Origin: Pseudomonadota bacterium | Lineage (GTDB): Bacteria; Pseudomonadota; Alphaproteobacteria; Rhizobiales; Rhizobiaceae | Reading direction: 5' to 3' | Length of the DNA: 57,626 nucleotides | NCBI GenBank assembly: GCA_023444445.1 | Contig: JAEXMK010000022.1 | Span: 1-57,626 of the forward strand | Shown: positions 1 through 7,537 of the stretch, piece by piece | Position numbering within the stretch: position 1 is the stretch's first letter | Layout of the letters: each line of letters begins with the position of its first letter | Made by a program: the position numbers and the translations under genes | The notes under the pieces: model-generated | Seen by the model: the letters and a program-made list of their open reading frames with translations, nothing else | Databases searched by the model: none | Told to the model about the DNA's origin: nothing

Positions 1-370
1 GGCTCTTGTTCCGCCTTGGCCAGAATGGGCATGGCGGTGCCCGCAGGGCATAAGAGCCGCCGCGCTGACAGTCACCGATCGCCAAGGTTCCGCGACTATT
101 TTTCCCCGGTCCGCGTTGCGGATCGGATCGAGACACGTGGCTCGATCCGAAGGGTAGGAAAAAATCGTCGTGGAAGGGCGTGAGGCTACCCCTGCCGGAA
201 TACAAGGGGTGAGCACATCGGAGCCGTCAGCATAGTGACCCGGAACGGGAGACGGCGGGCATTCGCGCATGTTTCGGCGGTTCCTGAGGCAGCCGTAGGA
301 GCATCAACATAGTGCCGCCAACAGCGGGATGCGGGACCGACTGCCTCCGACGAAGCATTCCGTGCGTAGG
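1..370. other. Non-coding left edge with nested inverted repeats
   Basis: No convincing gene is seen. Bases 93-105 (CGACTATTTTTCC) pair imperfectly with 157-170 (GGAAAAAATCGTCG) and enclose two smaller hairpins: CCGC/GCGG at 111-121 and a perfect 8-bp stem GGATCGAG/CTCGATCC at 125-148. A further stem ACCCCT/AGGGGT lies at 188-210, and the heptamer CATAGTG recurs near 231 and 309 after similar GCCGT-containing sequence. The region lies downstream of the integrase and so probably inside the integrated element. A minus-strand ATG reading MPILAKAEQE begins near base 35 and runs off the window; it could start a gene but has no clear ribosome binding site. Confidence 0.5.
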
Positions 371-2122
371 CTATTCCTTCCGTCCTCGAACTACCTTTCC
401 GTTGGCATCCAGGACGGGCGGGGTCAGTTTCCGTTTCTTCACTGTCACCTTGGGAGGGGGCGGAGGAGCAGTTGCCGCTGCCGCTGCCGCGCCAAGGAAG
501 TCGAGTTCAAGAGAGGGCTGGAAGGCTTCCACGACTTCCCTAAGTTTGGCCGTTGTGACGCGCTTGGTATAGGTGCGCCCTTGACCACCCCCGCCCTCGT
601 GACCCATGACGGCATCTATGTGGGATTCCTTCAGGTCCGTCGATTCCAGAACGGTACGGAAGCTATGCCGGAAAGAGTGGAAGGCGGTCTTCGAGCCGAC
701 CCCGAGGTCGATCTTGAGCTTCGAAAACTCACGGCTGAACCCGGAGCTAACCTTACCCTTGTGGAGCGTCAGTTCGGGCGAGAATAAGTGCTCCGCGCCT
801 CTAGCCCGCTGCTGCGTAACGAAGTTCATGAAACCGTGTCGGGTCAGCCACGAATGCACGGGAATGATGCGCGTTCCTGCTTCTGTTTTAGGGTCCCATC
901 CGTCGCGCTTGGCGATGTTGAAGCATGTCACGCCGTCCTTTACGAGGATGTCGATGGCTGGGCGCAGACGGCATATCTCCTCCAGCCGCATGCCAGAATG
1001 AAGGGAAATGAGGGGTAGCCAGTGCAAAGCGCTGGACTCCGATGCGTCGCGATATTCGCGGGAGGTGAAAAGGCGTTGCAGGTCTTCACGTGACCAGTCG
1101 TCGCGAGCGGATTTATTCGCCTTTGTTCCCGGGAACGAATGCCCTGAGAACGGCTGCGCGGTCATGGGCATATGCTTCTTGTGCACTAGCCATTTCCAGA
1201 TGGAATTCATGCCAGAGAAATGGCGCTTGGCGGTCTTCATGCTGACGCGGGGCAAGTCCTTGTCAGCCTTGGCGCGGGCTAGTTCCTTTTTGGGGGATGC
1301 TGTCCCGCTCTTGCCATGAGCCGCAGGCATCTGAAGAACCAGTTCCCGGAACTCGGCGGCTGTGTCGAAGGTAATCTTTCCGATGGGGAGGTCGCCCATC
1401 AAGGCGACGAACATTTCCACGGTCTTGAGGTACTGATCTGTCGTCTCGTCGCCGAGAGCCTTGTTGTAATTGTATCCGGCGATGATGTCCTGTTGCCATG
1501 CCTTGATGAATGTCGAAAGCTTCGTCATGTTCGCGGGTGGTTCCGATGGCGCTACTACGGCTACGGACTGCACTGTGGCGGTTGCCTTGGGTTCCTGTCC
1601 GAAGACGGTTTCCATTCGACGATCGACATATTCGCGTAGTTGATCCTGAAGCGCTCTCGCTGTCCTTCGAAGGCGGTCGCCGCTTCGAACGTCGAAATAT
1701 TCTGAATACTCCAGAGCGGCGTTCGCTTCCTGACTGAGATTGTCACCGTAAGAGACGCCTTCATCAGCGCTCATCTTTAGGAGCGTATCAGGCAAAGATT
1801 CGTGGTATGCCCTGAGCCCGCCGGGCAACATCTCATCCACAATTTTGAGGCGTTTCTTCCAGGGTGGTGTATCCAGCCATCTGCGCACGGCAACCCGAAT
1901 GTCGTCGTCCGTCAACGGAAACTCATAGTCTTCTTCTTCCAGCATCCGGAACAACCTCTCTGTGCCAATGAACAGGTGCGCTGCTCGCGCTCTGGCTGTT
2001 CGTCGCACGGAGGTCTTTAAGGACCGGTATATTTCGGTTTGTCCGAGGCGGGCTTGAAGAGAGGCGGGGACTCGCCTCCGGAAGAAAAAGGAATCGGCTT
2101 CGCGCCGGAGGAAGTTCGACAT
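371..2122 (-). CDS. Tyrosine recombinase/integrase of a tRNA-Gln-integrated element
   Basis: Site-specific recombinase expected to integrate and excise a mobile element at the adjacent tRNA-Gln gene. The start chosen (MSNFLRRE, 583 aa) fits the N-terminal arm typical of DUF6538-type integrases (SFFFRRRVPASLQARLG). An upstream ATG at 2179 would add 19 atypical residues. The catalytic set is complete: R379 (SGMRLEEICRLR), a candidate beta-hairpin lysine K412, H482 and R485 (HSFRH), H508 (GHE) and nucleophile Y518 (RTYTK). The C-terminal tail is Ala/Pro-rich and low complexity. The gene reads in the same direction as the tRNA and starts about 90 bp from its 3' end, the usual arrangement for elements using a tRNA 3' end as attachment site. 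The element therefore extends leftwards out of the window. It is intact, so it may be active. Confidence 0.93.
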   Translation of the reverse strand: MSNFLRREADSFFFRRRVPASLQARLGQTEIYRSLKTSVRRTARARAAHLFIGTERLFRMLEEEDYEFPLTDDDIRVAVRRWLDTPPWKKRLKIVDEMLPGGLRAYHESLPDTLLKMSADEGVSYGDNLSQEANAALEYSEYFDVRSGDRLRRTARALQDQLREYVDRRMETVFGQEPKATATVQSVAVVAPSEPPANMTKLSTFIKAWQQDIIAGYNYNKALGDETTDQYLKTVEMFVALMGDLPIGKITFDTAAEFRELVLQMPAAHGKSGTASPKKELARAKADKDLPRVSMKTAKRHFSGMNSIWKWLVHKKHMPMTAQPFSGHSFPGTKANKSARDDWSREDLQRLFTSREYRDASESSALHWLPLISLHSGMRLEEICRLRPAIDILVKDGVTCFNIAKRDGWDPKTEAGTRIIPVHSWLTRHGFMNFVTQQRARGAEHLFSPELTLHKGKVSSGFSREFSKLKIDLGVGSKTAFHSFRHSFRTVLESTDLKESHIDAVMGHEGGGGQGRTYTKRVTTAKLREVVEAFQPSLELDFLGAAAAAATAPPPPPKVTVKKRKLTPPVLDANGKVVRGRKE

Positions 2123-2211
2123 CGCCAAAAGCGCCCTTGTGGGGGTGCAGTGTGGGGGTATTCCCGGCACTGGCGACATGTAGTTAAGTTATTGATTAAT
2201 AATAGGGAAAA

Positions 2212-2285
2212 TGGCTGGGGAACCTGGATTCGAACCAAGATCGACGGAGTCAGAGTCCGCTGTTCTACCATTGAACTATTCCCCA
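2212..2285 (-). tRNA. tRNA-Gln (anticodon CTG)
   Basis: The minus strand folds as a complete cloverleaf. The acceptor stem is TGGGGAA/TTCCCCA, followed by discriminator G and an encoded CCA. The D-arm has the GTTCAATGGTAGAAC pattern, and the T-arm contains GGTTCGAATCC. The anticodon stem GCGGA/TCCGT encloses loop CTCTGAC, with anticodon CTG for glutamine codon CAG. The 3' half very probably serves as the attachment site of the neighbouring integrase; no second copy of it was found in the window. Confidence 0.95.
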
Positions 2286-2326
2286 AAAGCTGCAAGTGCG
2301 TTGCCGCGTTCGCTTTGGTGGGTCGT

Positions 2327-2354
2327 CATATAGATGATTTATTCCGGGGCGCAA
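2327..2354 (-). promoter_or_regulatory. Candidate promoter of tRNA-Gln
   Basis: On the minus strand, TTGCGC (2349-2354) and TATATG (2327-2332) are separated by 16 bases and lie about 40 bases upstream of the tRNA 5' end. The spacing and position suit a sigma-70-type promoter with a short leader, but the match is only moderate. Confidence 0.35.
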
Positions 2355-2408
2355 GTCGAAAAAATCGAAAAAATGCGTTTTATCCCACTTTTGCGCTGTC
2401 TCTTCGGG

Positions 2409-2846
2409 TCAGAGCCTTGCGCGGGTGGAGCGGGGGGGGGAGAGCAACAGGCTGGTCTCGCTGCCGGTGATGCCGAGTACGAGGCGGATGCGGCGGAGCA
2501 CGGCGTCGAAATCGCTGAGTGTGGCGGCATTCAGTTCGACGATCAGGTCCCAGCGACCATTGGTGGTATGAATTTCGGAGATTTCCGGAAAACCGCCCAG
2601 TGTGCGAATGACGCGGTCCGTCACATGGCCTTCAATCTCGATCATCATGATGCCGCGGATTGCGGCCTCCACGGCGTCGGCGCGCAGGATGACGGTATAG
2701 CCGATGATGGCGCCGTCATTTTCCATTCTTTCGATACGTGCGCGCACCGTCGCGCGCGATGTTTGCGTTTCCACGGCCAGATCGGAAATGCTGCGCCGGC
2801 CATTATGCCGCAAAAGGGTGATGAGGCGTTCGTCGAGATTGTCCAT
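2409..2846 (-). CDS. Lrp/AsnC-family transcriptional regulator
   Basis: A 145-residue one-domain-pair regulator. The N-terminal winged helix-turn-helix (MDNLDERLITLLRHNGR, with recognition helix TSRATVRARIERME) is followed by a C-terminal RAM ligand-binding domain (residues about 65-140, motif TTNGRWDLIVEL). Such proteins bind amino acids and form dimers and octamers that wrap DNA. It is transcribed divergently from arginase and ornithine cyclodeaminase, so it is very likely their arginine- or ornithine-responsive regulator. Its own start lies beside a symmetric operator-like sequence. A run of nine cytosines in the coding strand (2432-2440) falls in the last 15 codons, where slippage would change only the C-terminal tail. 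Confidence 0.9.
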   Translation of the reverse strand: MDNLDERLITLLRHNGRRSISDLAVETQTSRATVRARIERMENDGAIIGYTVILRADAVEAAIRGIMMIEIEGHVTDRVIRTLGGFPEISEIHTTNGRWDLIVELNAATLSDFDAVLRRIRLVLGITGSETSLLLSPPRSTRARL

Positions 2847-2849
2847 CTA

Positions 2850-2898
2850 TACCATTTCGATAAAAAGATTTTACCAAAATGGTAGCTCATTTCGATAA
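2850..2898. promoter_or_regulatory. Operator-like repeats between the Lrp regulator and arginase
   Basis: TACCAAAATGGTA at 2872-2884 is a perfect 5-bp inverted repeat with a 3-base spacer. TACCATTT at 2850-2857 is also inverted relative to AAATGGTA at 2877-2884. CATTTCGATAA occurs twice as a direct repeat (2853-2863 and 2888-2898), 35 bp apart. Repeated, phased sites are typical of Lrp-family octamer binding. Assignment to the adjacent regulator is inference. Confidence 0.6.
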
Positions 2899-2976
2899 TA
2901 TTGCCAATATTTGATGTTCATTCTGCCATGCCTCCATGGTCTAGTGAAAATATCGGTTGGGAAAGCGAGGACGGGA

Positions 2977-3897
2977 ATGGATATCAGGCTTGTTGGTGCG
3001 CCGTTGCAGATCGGGGCCGGGCAGCTGGGCTGCGAAATGGGGCCGAGCGCCTATCGTGTCGCGGGGCTTGCTCATGCTCTCGAAGAACTGGGGCATCGGG
3101 TGGTCGATACCGGCAATGTGACGCCGGCGCCGCTGCGGGAATTTTGCCACCCCAACCCGGCCGTGCATCATCTGTCCGAAACCGTTGCCTGGACCGAGGC
3201 GCTGACGGAAGCCGCCTATCGCGAAAGTGCCGATGCCGTGCCGATTTTCCTCGGCGGTGACCACGCGATTTCGGCTGGAACCGTGGCCGGCATGGCGCGC
3301 CGGGTGGCTGAACAGGGCCGTCCGTTTTTCGTGCTCTGGCTCGATGCCCATACTGATTATCACACGCTGGAGACCACACGCAGCGGCAATCTGCATGGAA
3401 CGCCGGTCGCCTATTTCAGTGGACGTGATGGTTTTTCCGGTTACTTCCCGCCGCTCTCCCATGCCGTTCCGGAAGAGAATATCGGCATGATCGGCATTCG
3501 CAGCGTTGATCCGGCCGAGAGGGCTGCTCTGGAAAAGAGCGACATCACCGTTCACGACATGCGCTCGATTGACGAGCACGGGGTTGCCGTTCTGCTGCGC
3601 GAATTCCTGGCGCGGGTTCAGGCGGCGAACGGGCTTTTGCATGTCAGTCTGGATGTCGATTTTCTCGAGCCCTCCATTGCGCCGGCCGTCGGCACCACCG
3701 TTCCGGGCGGCGCGACATTCCGCGAGGCGCATCTGGTCATGGAAATGCTGCATGATTGCGGGCTGGTCTGCAGTCTCGACCTGGTGGAGCTCAATCCGTT
3801 TCTCGACGAGCGCGGCCGGACGGCAACCCTGATGGTCGATCTCGCCACCAGCCTGATGGGCAAGCGGGTCATGGACCGCCCGACGCGGGCTGGTTGA
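2977..3897 (+). CDS. rocF: Arginase
   Basis: Hydrolyses L-arginine to ornithine and urea with a dimanganese centre in the cytoplasm. The predicted 306 residues match the usual family length. All metal ligands are visible: H96 (GGDHAIS), D123, H125 and D127 (DAHTD), and D226 and D228 (SLDVDFLEP). The substrate-loop motif SGNLHGTP is also present. The ATG at 2977 is preferred over an in-frame start 66 bases upstream because it follows a GAGG-type ribosome binding site and begins right at the first conserved strand (MDIRLVGAP). It is followed 13 bases later by ornithine cyclodeaminase, so the pair converts arginine to proline. Confidence 0.95.
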   Translation: MDIRLVGAPLQIGAGQLGCEMGPSAYRVAGLAHALEELGHRVVDTGNVTPAPLREFCHPNPAVHHLSETVAWTEALTEAAYRESADAVPIFLGGDHAISAGTVAGMARRVAEQGRPFFVLWLDAHTDYHTLETTRSGNLHGTPVAYFSGRDGFSGYFPPLSHAVPEENIGMIGIRSVDPAERAALEKSDITVHDMRSIDEHGVAVLLREFLARVQAANGLLHVSLDVDFLEPSIAPAVGTTVPGGATFREAHLVMEMLHDCGLVCSLDLVELNPFLDERGRTATLMVDLATSLMGKRVMDRPTRAG

Positions 3898-3910
3898 AAG
3901 GGGTGATGTG

Positions 3911-4990
3911 ATGACAGTAATACCAAACCTCAATATCGTACCCTTCGTCAGTGTCGATCACATGATGAAGCTGGTGCTCAAGGTGGGGATCGACACATTC
4001 CTGCGCGAGCTCGCCGATGTGGTCGAAGAGGATTTCCGCCGCTGGCAAAGCTTCGACAAGACCCCGCGCATCGCCTCGCATTCAAAGGAAGGTGTCATCG
4101 AGCTGATGCCGACCAGCGACGGCACGCTTTATGGCTTCAAATATGTCAACGGCCACCCGAAGAACATGAGGGAAGGCCGCCAGACCGTGACGGCTTTCGG
4201 CGTGCTTTCCGATGTCGGCAATGGCTATCCGCTGCTTCTGACCGAAATGACGATCCTGACGGCGCTACGCACCGCCGCCACCTCGGCCGTTGCGGCGAAA
4301 TATCTCGCCCGTCAGAATGCACGCTCCATGGCCATCATCGGCAATGGCGCGCAGAGCGAGTTTCAGGCGCGCGCTTTCAAGGCCATTCTCGGCATCGATA
4401 CGCTGCGACTATATGATATCGACCCTTCCGCCAGTGAAAAATGCGCACGCAATCTCGCCGGACAGGGTTTTTCCATCAAGGTCTGCGGCTCTGCCGAAGA
4501 GGCGGTCGAAGGGGCTGACATCATCACGACAGTCACCGCCGACAAGCAATATGCGACGATCCTGACGGACAACATGGTCGGTCCCGGCATCCATATCAAT
4601 GCCGTTGGCGGCGACTGCCCCGGCAAGACGGAGCTGCACCGTGATATCCTGCTGCGATCCGATATCTTCGTCGAATATCCGCCGCAGACGCGCATCGAAG
4701 GCGAAATCCAGCAATTGCCGGCGGATTATCCAGTCACCGAACTCTGGCAGGTCATGTCAGGTGAAAAGCAAGGGCGCACGGGCGACAGGCAAATCACGCT
4801 GTTCGACAGTGTCGGTTTTGCGACGGAGGATTTTTCGGCGCTGCGTTATGTGCGCTCGAAACTGGCTGCCACCGGGCTTTATACCGAGCTTGACCTCCTG
4901 GCCGATCCGGATGAGCCACGCGATCTCTTCGGCATGCTGCTGCGCTGTGAGGCGGCTCTCGTCCAAACCGGTGATCGCCAGCAGGCCTAA
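3911..4990 (+). CDS. ocd: Ornithine cyclodeaminase
   Basis: Converts ornithine to proline and ammonia with bound NAD. The predicted 359 residues belong to the OCD/mu-crystallin family. The nucleotide-binding Rossmann turn is GNGAQ (144-148), and candidate active-site residues include K77 (YGFKYVNGHP), R120 (TALRTAATSA) and D235 (GGDCPGKTEL). A GTG at 3908 directly precedes the chosen ATG and would add a single residue. It lies just after arginase, almost certainly in one operon under the divergent Lrp-type regulator, so arginine nitrogen and carbon would flow to proline. Its 3' end overlaps the convergent transporter gene by 4 bases. Confidence 0.95.
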   Translation: MTVIPNLNIVPFVSVDHMMKLVLKVGIDTFLRELADVVEEDFRRWQSFDKTPRIASHSKEGVIELMPTSDGTLYGFKYVNGHPKNMREGRQTVTAFGVLSDVGNGYPLLLTEMTILTALRTAATSAVAAKYLARQNARSMAIIGNGAQSEFQARAFKAILGIDTLRLYDIDPSASEKCARNLAGQGFSIKVCGSAEEAVEGADIITTVTADKQYATILTDNMVGPGIHINAVGGDCPGKTELHRDILLRSDIFVEYPPQTRIEGEIQQLPADYPVTELWQVMSGEKQGRTGDRQITLFDSVGFATEDFSALRYVRSKLAATGLYTELDLLADPDEPRDLFGMLLRCEAALVQTGDRQQA

Positions 4991-5871
4991 TTCGCTTCCC
5001 GGCGGTTCCTGCGGGCAACCACATGCTCCCGCCAGATGGTGAAGAGGCCGGCGGCGATAACGATCGCTGCGCCGATGACCATATTGGACGTCACCACCTC
5101 GCCGTAGATAGTGACGCCGATAATGGAGACGAGCACCAGCTGGTAATAGGAAAAAGGCTGCACGGAGGCTGCGTCCGCCAGTTCGAACGCCTTTATCAGG
5201 CAATAATGGCCGCTCATGCCGGTAATGCACAGCGCCAGCATCCAGCCCCAATCCTGCGGAGCAAGGGGCACCCAATAAAACGGGCCGACCAGCGTCAGTG
5301 CTGCTGCCCCAGCCACGCCGGTGTAGAAGAAGCTGGTCATGGCTGAATCGCTCTTGCTGCCGAGGCGTGTCAGGACGCTGTAGAGCGCAAGCATGAAGGC
5401 GGCCACGAAGGTGATGATCAGCTTGTTGTCAAAGCCGCCGCCCTCAGGCTTGAGGATGACGAGAACGCCGATGAAGCCGACGAAAATGGCGCACCAGCGC
5501 CGCCAGCCCACATGTTCGCCCAGCAAAGGCATCGACAGCGCCGCAACGATCAGCGGCGCGGAGGCGAGGATGGAATGGCTATGCGCCAGCCCAACGACGG
5601 CGAAGGAGAAGATGGAAAAGACGATCTGCACGGCCAGCAATACGCCGCGGCTGATCTGCAGCCAGGGGCGGTTAGCCATGACGGCGCCGCGGATGCCGCC
5701 AGCCGATCTTGCAGCCATCAACAAAACGAAGACGGCAAAAGCCCAATATCGCAGCATGGCGACGAAGACGGGCGGATAGGCGCTGCCCAGATGTTTCGAT
5801 ATGCCATCTTGCGCCGCAAAAATCGTGAAGGCGACAAGCGCATAAAGAAAACCGGTCTTGGCTGATGGCAT
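4987..5871 (-). CDS. EamA-family (drug/metabolite) membrane exporter
   Basis: About 294 residues with ten hydrophobic segments in two EamA repeats, the hallmark of DMT-superfamily exporters. The start at MPSAKTGFLYALVAFTIF is chosen because the membrane segment begins there; a 16-residue upstream extension has no membrane or signal character. The first half carries KHLGSAYPPVFVAMLRYWAF and the second GVTIYGEVVTSNMVIGAAIVIAAG. The substrate cannot be read from sequence. It converges on ornithine cyclodeaminase with a 4-base overlap, so any role in amino-acid export is only suggested by position. Confidence 0.85.
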   Translation of the reverse strand: MPSAKTGFLYALVAFTIFAAQDGISKHLGSAYPPVFVAMLRYWAFAVFVLLMAARSAGGIRGAVMANRPWLQISRGVLLAVQIVFSIFSFAVVGLAHSHSILASAPLIVAALSMPLLGEHVGWRRWCAIFVGFIGVLVILKPEGGGFDNKLIITFVAAFMLALYSVLTRLGSKSDSAMTSFFYTGVAGAAALTLVGPFYWVPLAPQDWGWMLALCITGMSGHYCLIKAFELADAASVQPFSYYQLVLVSIIGVTIYGEVVTSNMVIGAAIVIAAGLFTIWREHVVARRNRREAN

Positions 5872-6317
5872 AAGAAAACCGCTATCCGGCTGCCGCCGGC
5901 AAAAGAGTACTCGTGTCAATGAGGTGGGTAACAGCCATATGTTATGGCCGTACCTTGTCAGACAACCTTATTTTCCGAATAGCTGCCATGCAAGTGTGGA
6001 AGCTGCCTTTTAGAGGGGCGATTGCTGGAACATGCTTTTGCTTTACTCTCTCCTCATCCCTGTGCTTGTCACAGGGATCCAGCCAGCCCAAGTCCTTGGG
6101 CTGAAAGGTGTCTTTTCGCCGCGTAGACACGCGTCGGCTGGATTCCTGTGACAAGCACAGGAATGAGGGCGGTGGCACGCCGCCCCGCAGGTCGGCATAG
6201 AGCTAATATGATGTGAGCCTGCTGCCGAGCGCTTTGGGACAGGCACGGCTGTCCGCCGTCAACTATTGCGCGGCGGACAGAAGGTTCAGCAACACGCTCA
6301 GCGTCCCGGTTGTGGCC
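5872..6317. other. Intergenic region between the exporter and iolG
   Basis: Non-coding stretch of 446 bases. Its main content is the RIME-type inverted repeat at 6052-6168, listed separately. No credible gene is seen in the remainder. It may contain the promoter of the EamA gene near 5880-5960, but no convincing hexamers were identified. Confidence 0.6.
6052..6168. repeat. RIME-type palindromic intergenic repeat
   Basis: A 33-base left arm (6052-6084) is the reverse complement of the right arm (6136-6168) with two mismatches. Each arm contains its own small palindrome, CCTGTG...CACAGG around CTTGT. Between the arms lies a perfect hairpin AGCCCAAG-TC-CTTGGGCT (6085-6102). Size, mosaic structure and sequence agree with Rhizobium-specific intergenic mosaic elements known from Rhizobiaceae. 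It separates the converging ends of the exporter's upstream region and iolG. Confidence 0.85.
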
Positions 6318-7310
6318 TCAGCCGATCTTCACGGCCGCCTTGGAAGCGGTGGATTTCAGCGCGGCGTCGGCGAGTTTCAGCGCGATCAACCCGTCCTTGA
6401 TGGAAGGTGAAGGCGCGACATTGTTTTCGATGCTGTCGATGAAAGCGGTGATTTCCGCGGCATAGGCGGCGGTGTAACGCGTCATGAAGAAATCATGCAG
6501 CGGCGGGCGGGTATAACCATCCGCATTGGCGATCTCGATGGAAACCGGACGCTGGTTTTCGGCCGCTGCCGAGCCCTGCGAACCATGCACCTCGATGCGC
6601 TGGTCGTAACCATAGGTCGCGCGGCGTGAGTTCGAGATGATTGCCTGCCTGCCGCTCTGGGTCGTCAGGATGATGCTGGCACTGTCGAAATCGCCCAGCG
6701 CGCCGATCTCCGGATTGACGAGAACGGAACCGGTTGCGAACACGCTTTCCACTTCCTCGCCGAGCAGGAAGCGCGCCATGTCGAAATCATGAATGGTCAT
6801 GTCGCGGAAAATACCGCCGGAAACCTTGATATATTCAGCTGGCGGCGGGCCGGGGTCGCGGCTGGTGATGGTAACCATCTCCACCTTGCCGATGCGTCCG
6901 TCTTCGATTGCCTTGTGAACGGCCTGGAAATGCGGGTCGAAACGGCGGTTGAAACCGAGCATCACCTTAGCACCGGTCTCTTCGACGACCTTGGCGCAGG
7001 CTTCCGCGCGGGCGACATCGAGATCGACTGGTTTTTCGCAGAAAATAGCCTTGCCGGCGCGGGCGAAACGCTCGATCAGGTCGGCGTGGGTATTGGTCGG
7101 CGTGCAGATGATGACGGCGTCGATCGTCTTGTCGGCCAGAACCTCGTCGATCGTGCTGACCTTGCACTGTGCCTCGCGGGCGATGGCTTCCGCAGCACCG
7201 GCCATGGCGTCGACAACGGCCACCAGCTGCGCACGGCTGTCGGTGGTGATCGCCTTGGCGTGGACCTTGCCGATCCGTCCAGCGCCGAGCAGTGCCAATT
7301 TCGTAACCAT
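6318..7310 (-). CDS. iolG: Inositol 2-dehydrogenase (Gfo/Idh/MocA family)
   Basis: NAD-dependent oxidation of myo-inositol to 2-keto-myo-inositol, the first step of inositol catabolism. The 330 residues show the Rossmann motif GAGRIGKVHA near the N-terminus, EKPVDLD with the catalytic-site lysine, and the family motif GGIFRDMTIHDFDMARFL. Length and motifs match rhizobial IolG/Idh. It stands alone here; other iol genes are not in the window. Upstream are a plausible promoter and a GGAA-N6-TTC[C/T] element like that reported for the rhizobial inositol repressor IolR. A related scyllo-inositol or glucose-type dehydrogenase activity cannot be excluded. Confidence 0.9.
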   Translation of the reverse strand: MVTKLALLGAGRIGKVHAKAITTDSRAQLVAVVDAMAGAAEAIAREAQCKVSTIDEVLADKTIDAVIICTPTNTHADLIERFARAGKAIFCEKPVDLDVARAEACAKVVEETGAKVMLGFNRRFDPHFQAVHKAIEDGRIGKVEMVTITSRDPGPPPAEYIKVSGGIFRDMTIHDFDMARFLLGEEVESVFATGSVLVNPEIGALGDFDSASIILTTQSGRQAIISNSRRATYGYDQRIEVHGSQGSAAAENQRPVSIEIANADGYTRPPLHDFFMTRYTAAYAAEITAFIDSIENNVAPSPSIKDGLIALKLADAALKSTASKAAVKIG

Positions 7311-7384
7311 CTTTCCTCCGGTTTCTCACATTCGTCCCTCACTCCTGAAGAGACAGAATATGAATGCATGCAATGTTTCGATAT

Positions 7385-7430
7385 GGAATATATGTTCTAT
7401 TTTGCTAGATCGACATCGCAGAAGTGTCAA
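7385..7430 (-). promoter_or_regulatory. iolG promoter with IolR-like operator
   Basis: On the minus strand, TTGACA (7425-7430) and TAGCAA (7402-7407) have a 17-base spacer. Immediately downstream, 7385-7398 reads GGAA-TATATG-TTCT on the plus strand, one mismatch from the GGAA-N6-TTCC palindrome described for IolR in Sinorhizobium. A repressor there would block the start site. The IolR assignment is inference. Confidence 0.55.
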
Positions 7431-7537
7431 GCGTTTTGACGGAGGCGAGCGGCGGGCGGCACGTCGAAAAATGAAATCCCCCGCATTGCCAAAAGGCCCT
7501 GTGCGGGATTGCGGGAAGAGAGGTCTTGGTGGTCGGT

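Noticed and set aside
1..35. Possible partial minus-strand gene at the left edge
   Set aside because: About ten codons visible and no clear ribosome binding site; not enough to call.
93..170. Retron-type RNA interpretation of the nested hairpin
   Set aside because: No reverse transcriptase gene is visible nearby and the conserved branching-G and a1/a2 arrangement could not be shown.
1..2285. Second attachment-site copy inside the window
   Set aside because: No repeat of the tRNA 3' sequence was found between base 1 and the integrase, so the other end must be outside.
2039..2470. Plus-strand open frame crossing tRNA-Gln
   Set aside because: It runs through a complete tRNA and the end of the Lrp gene; no ribosome binding site or domain.
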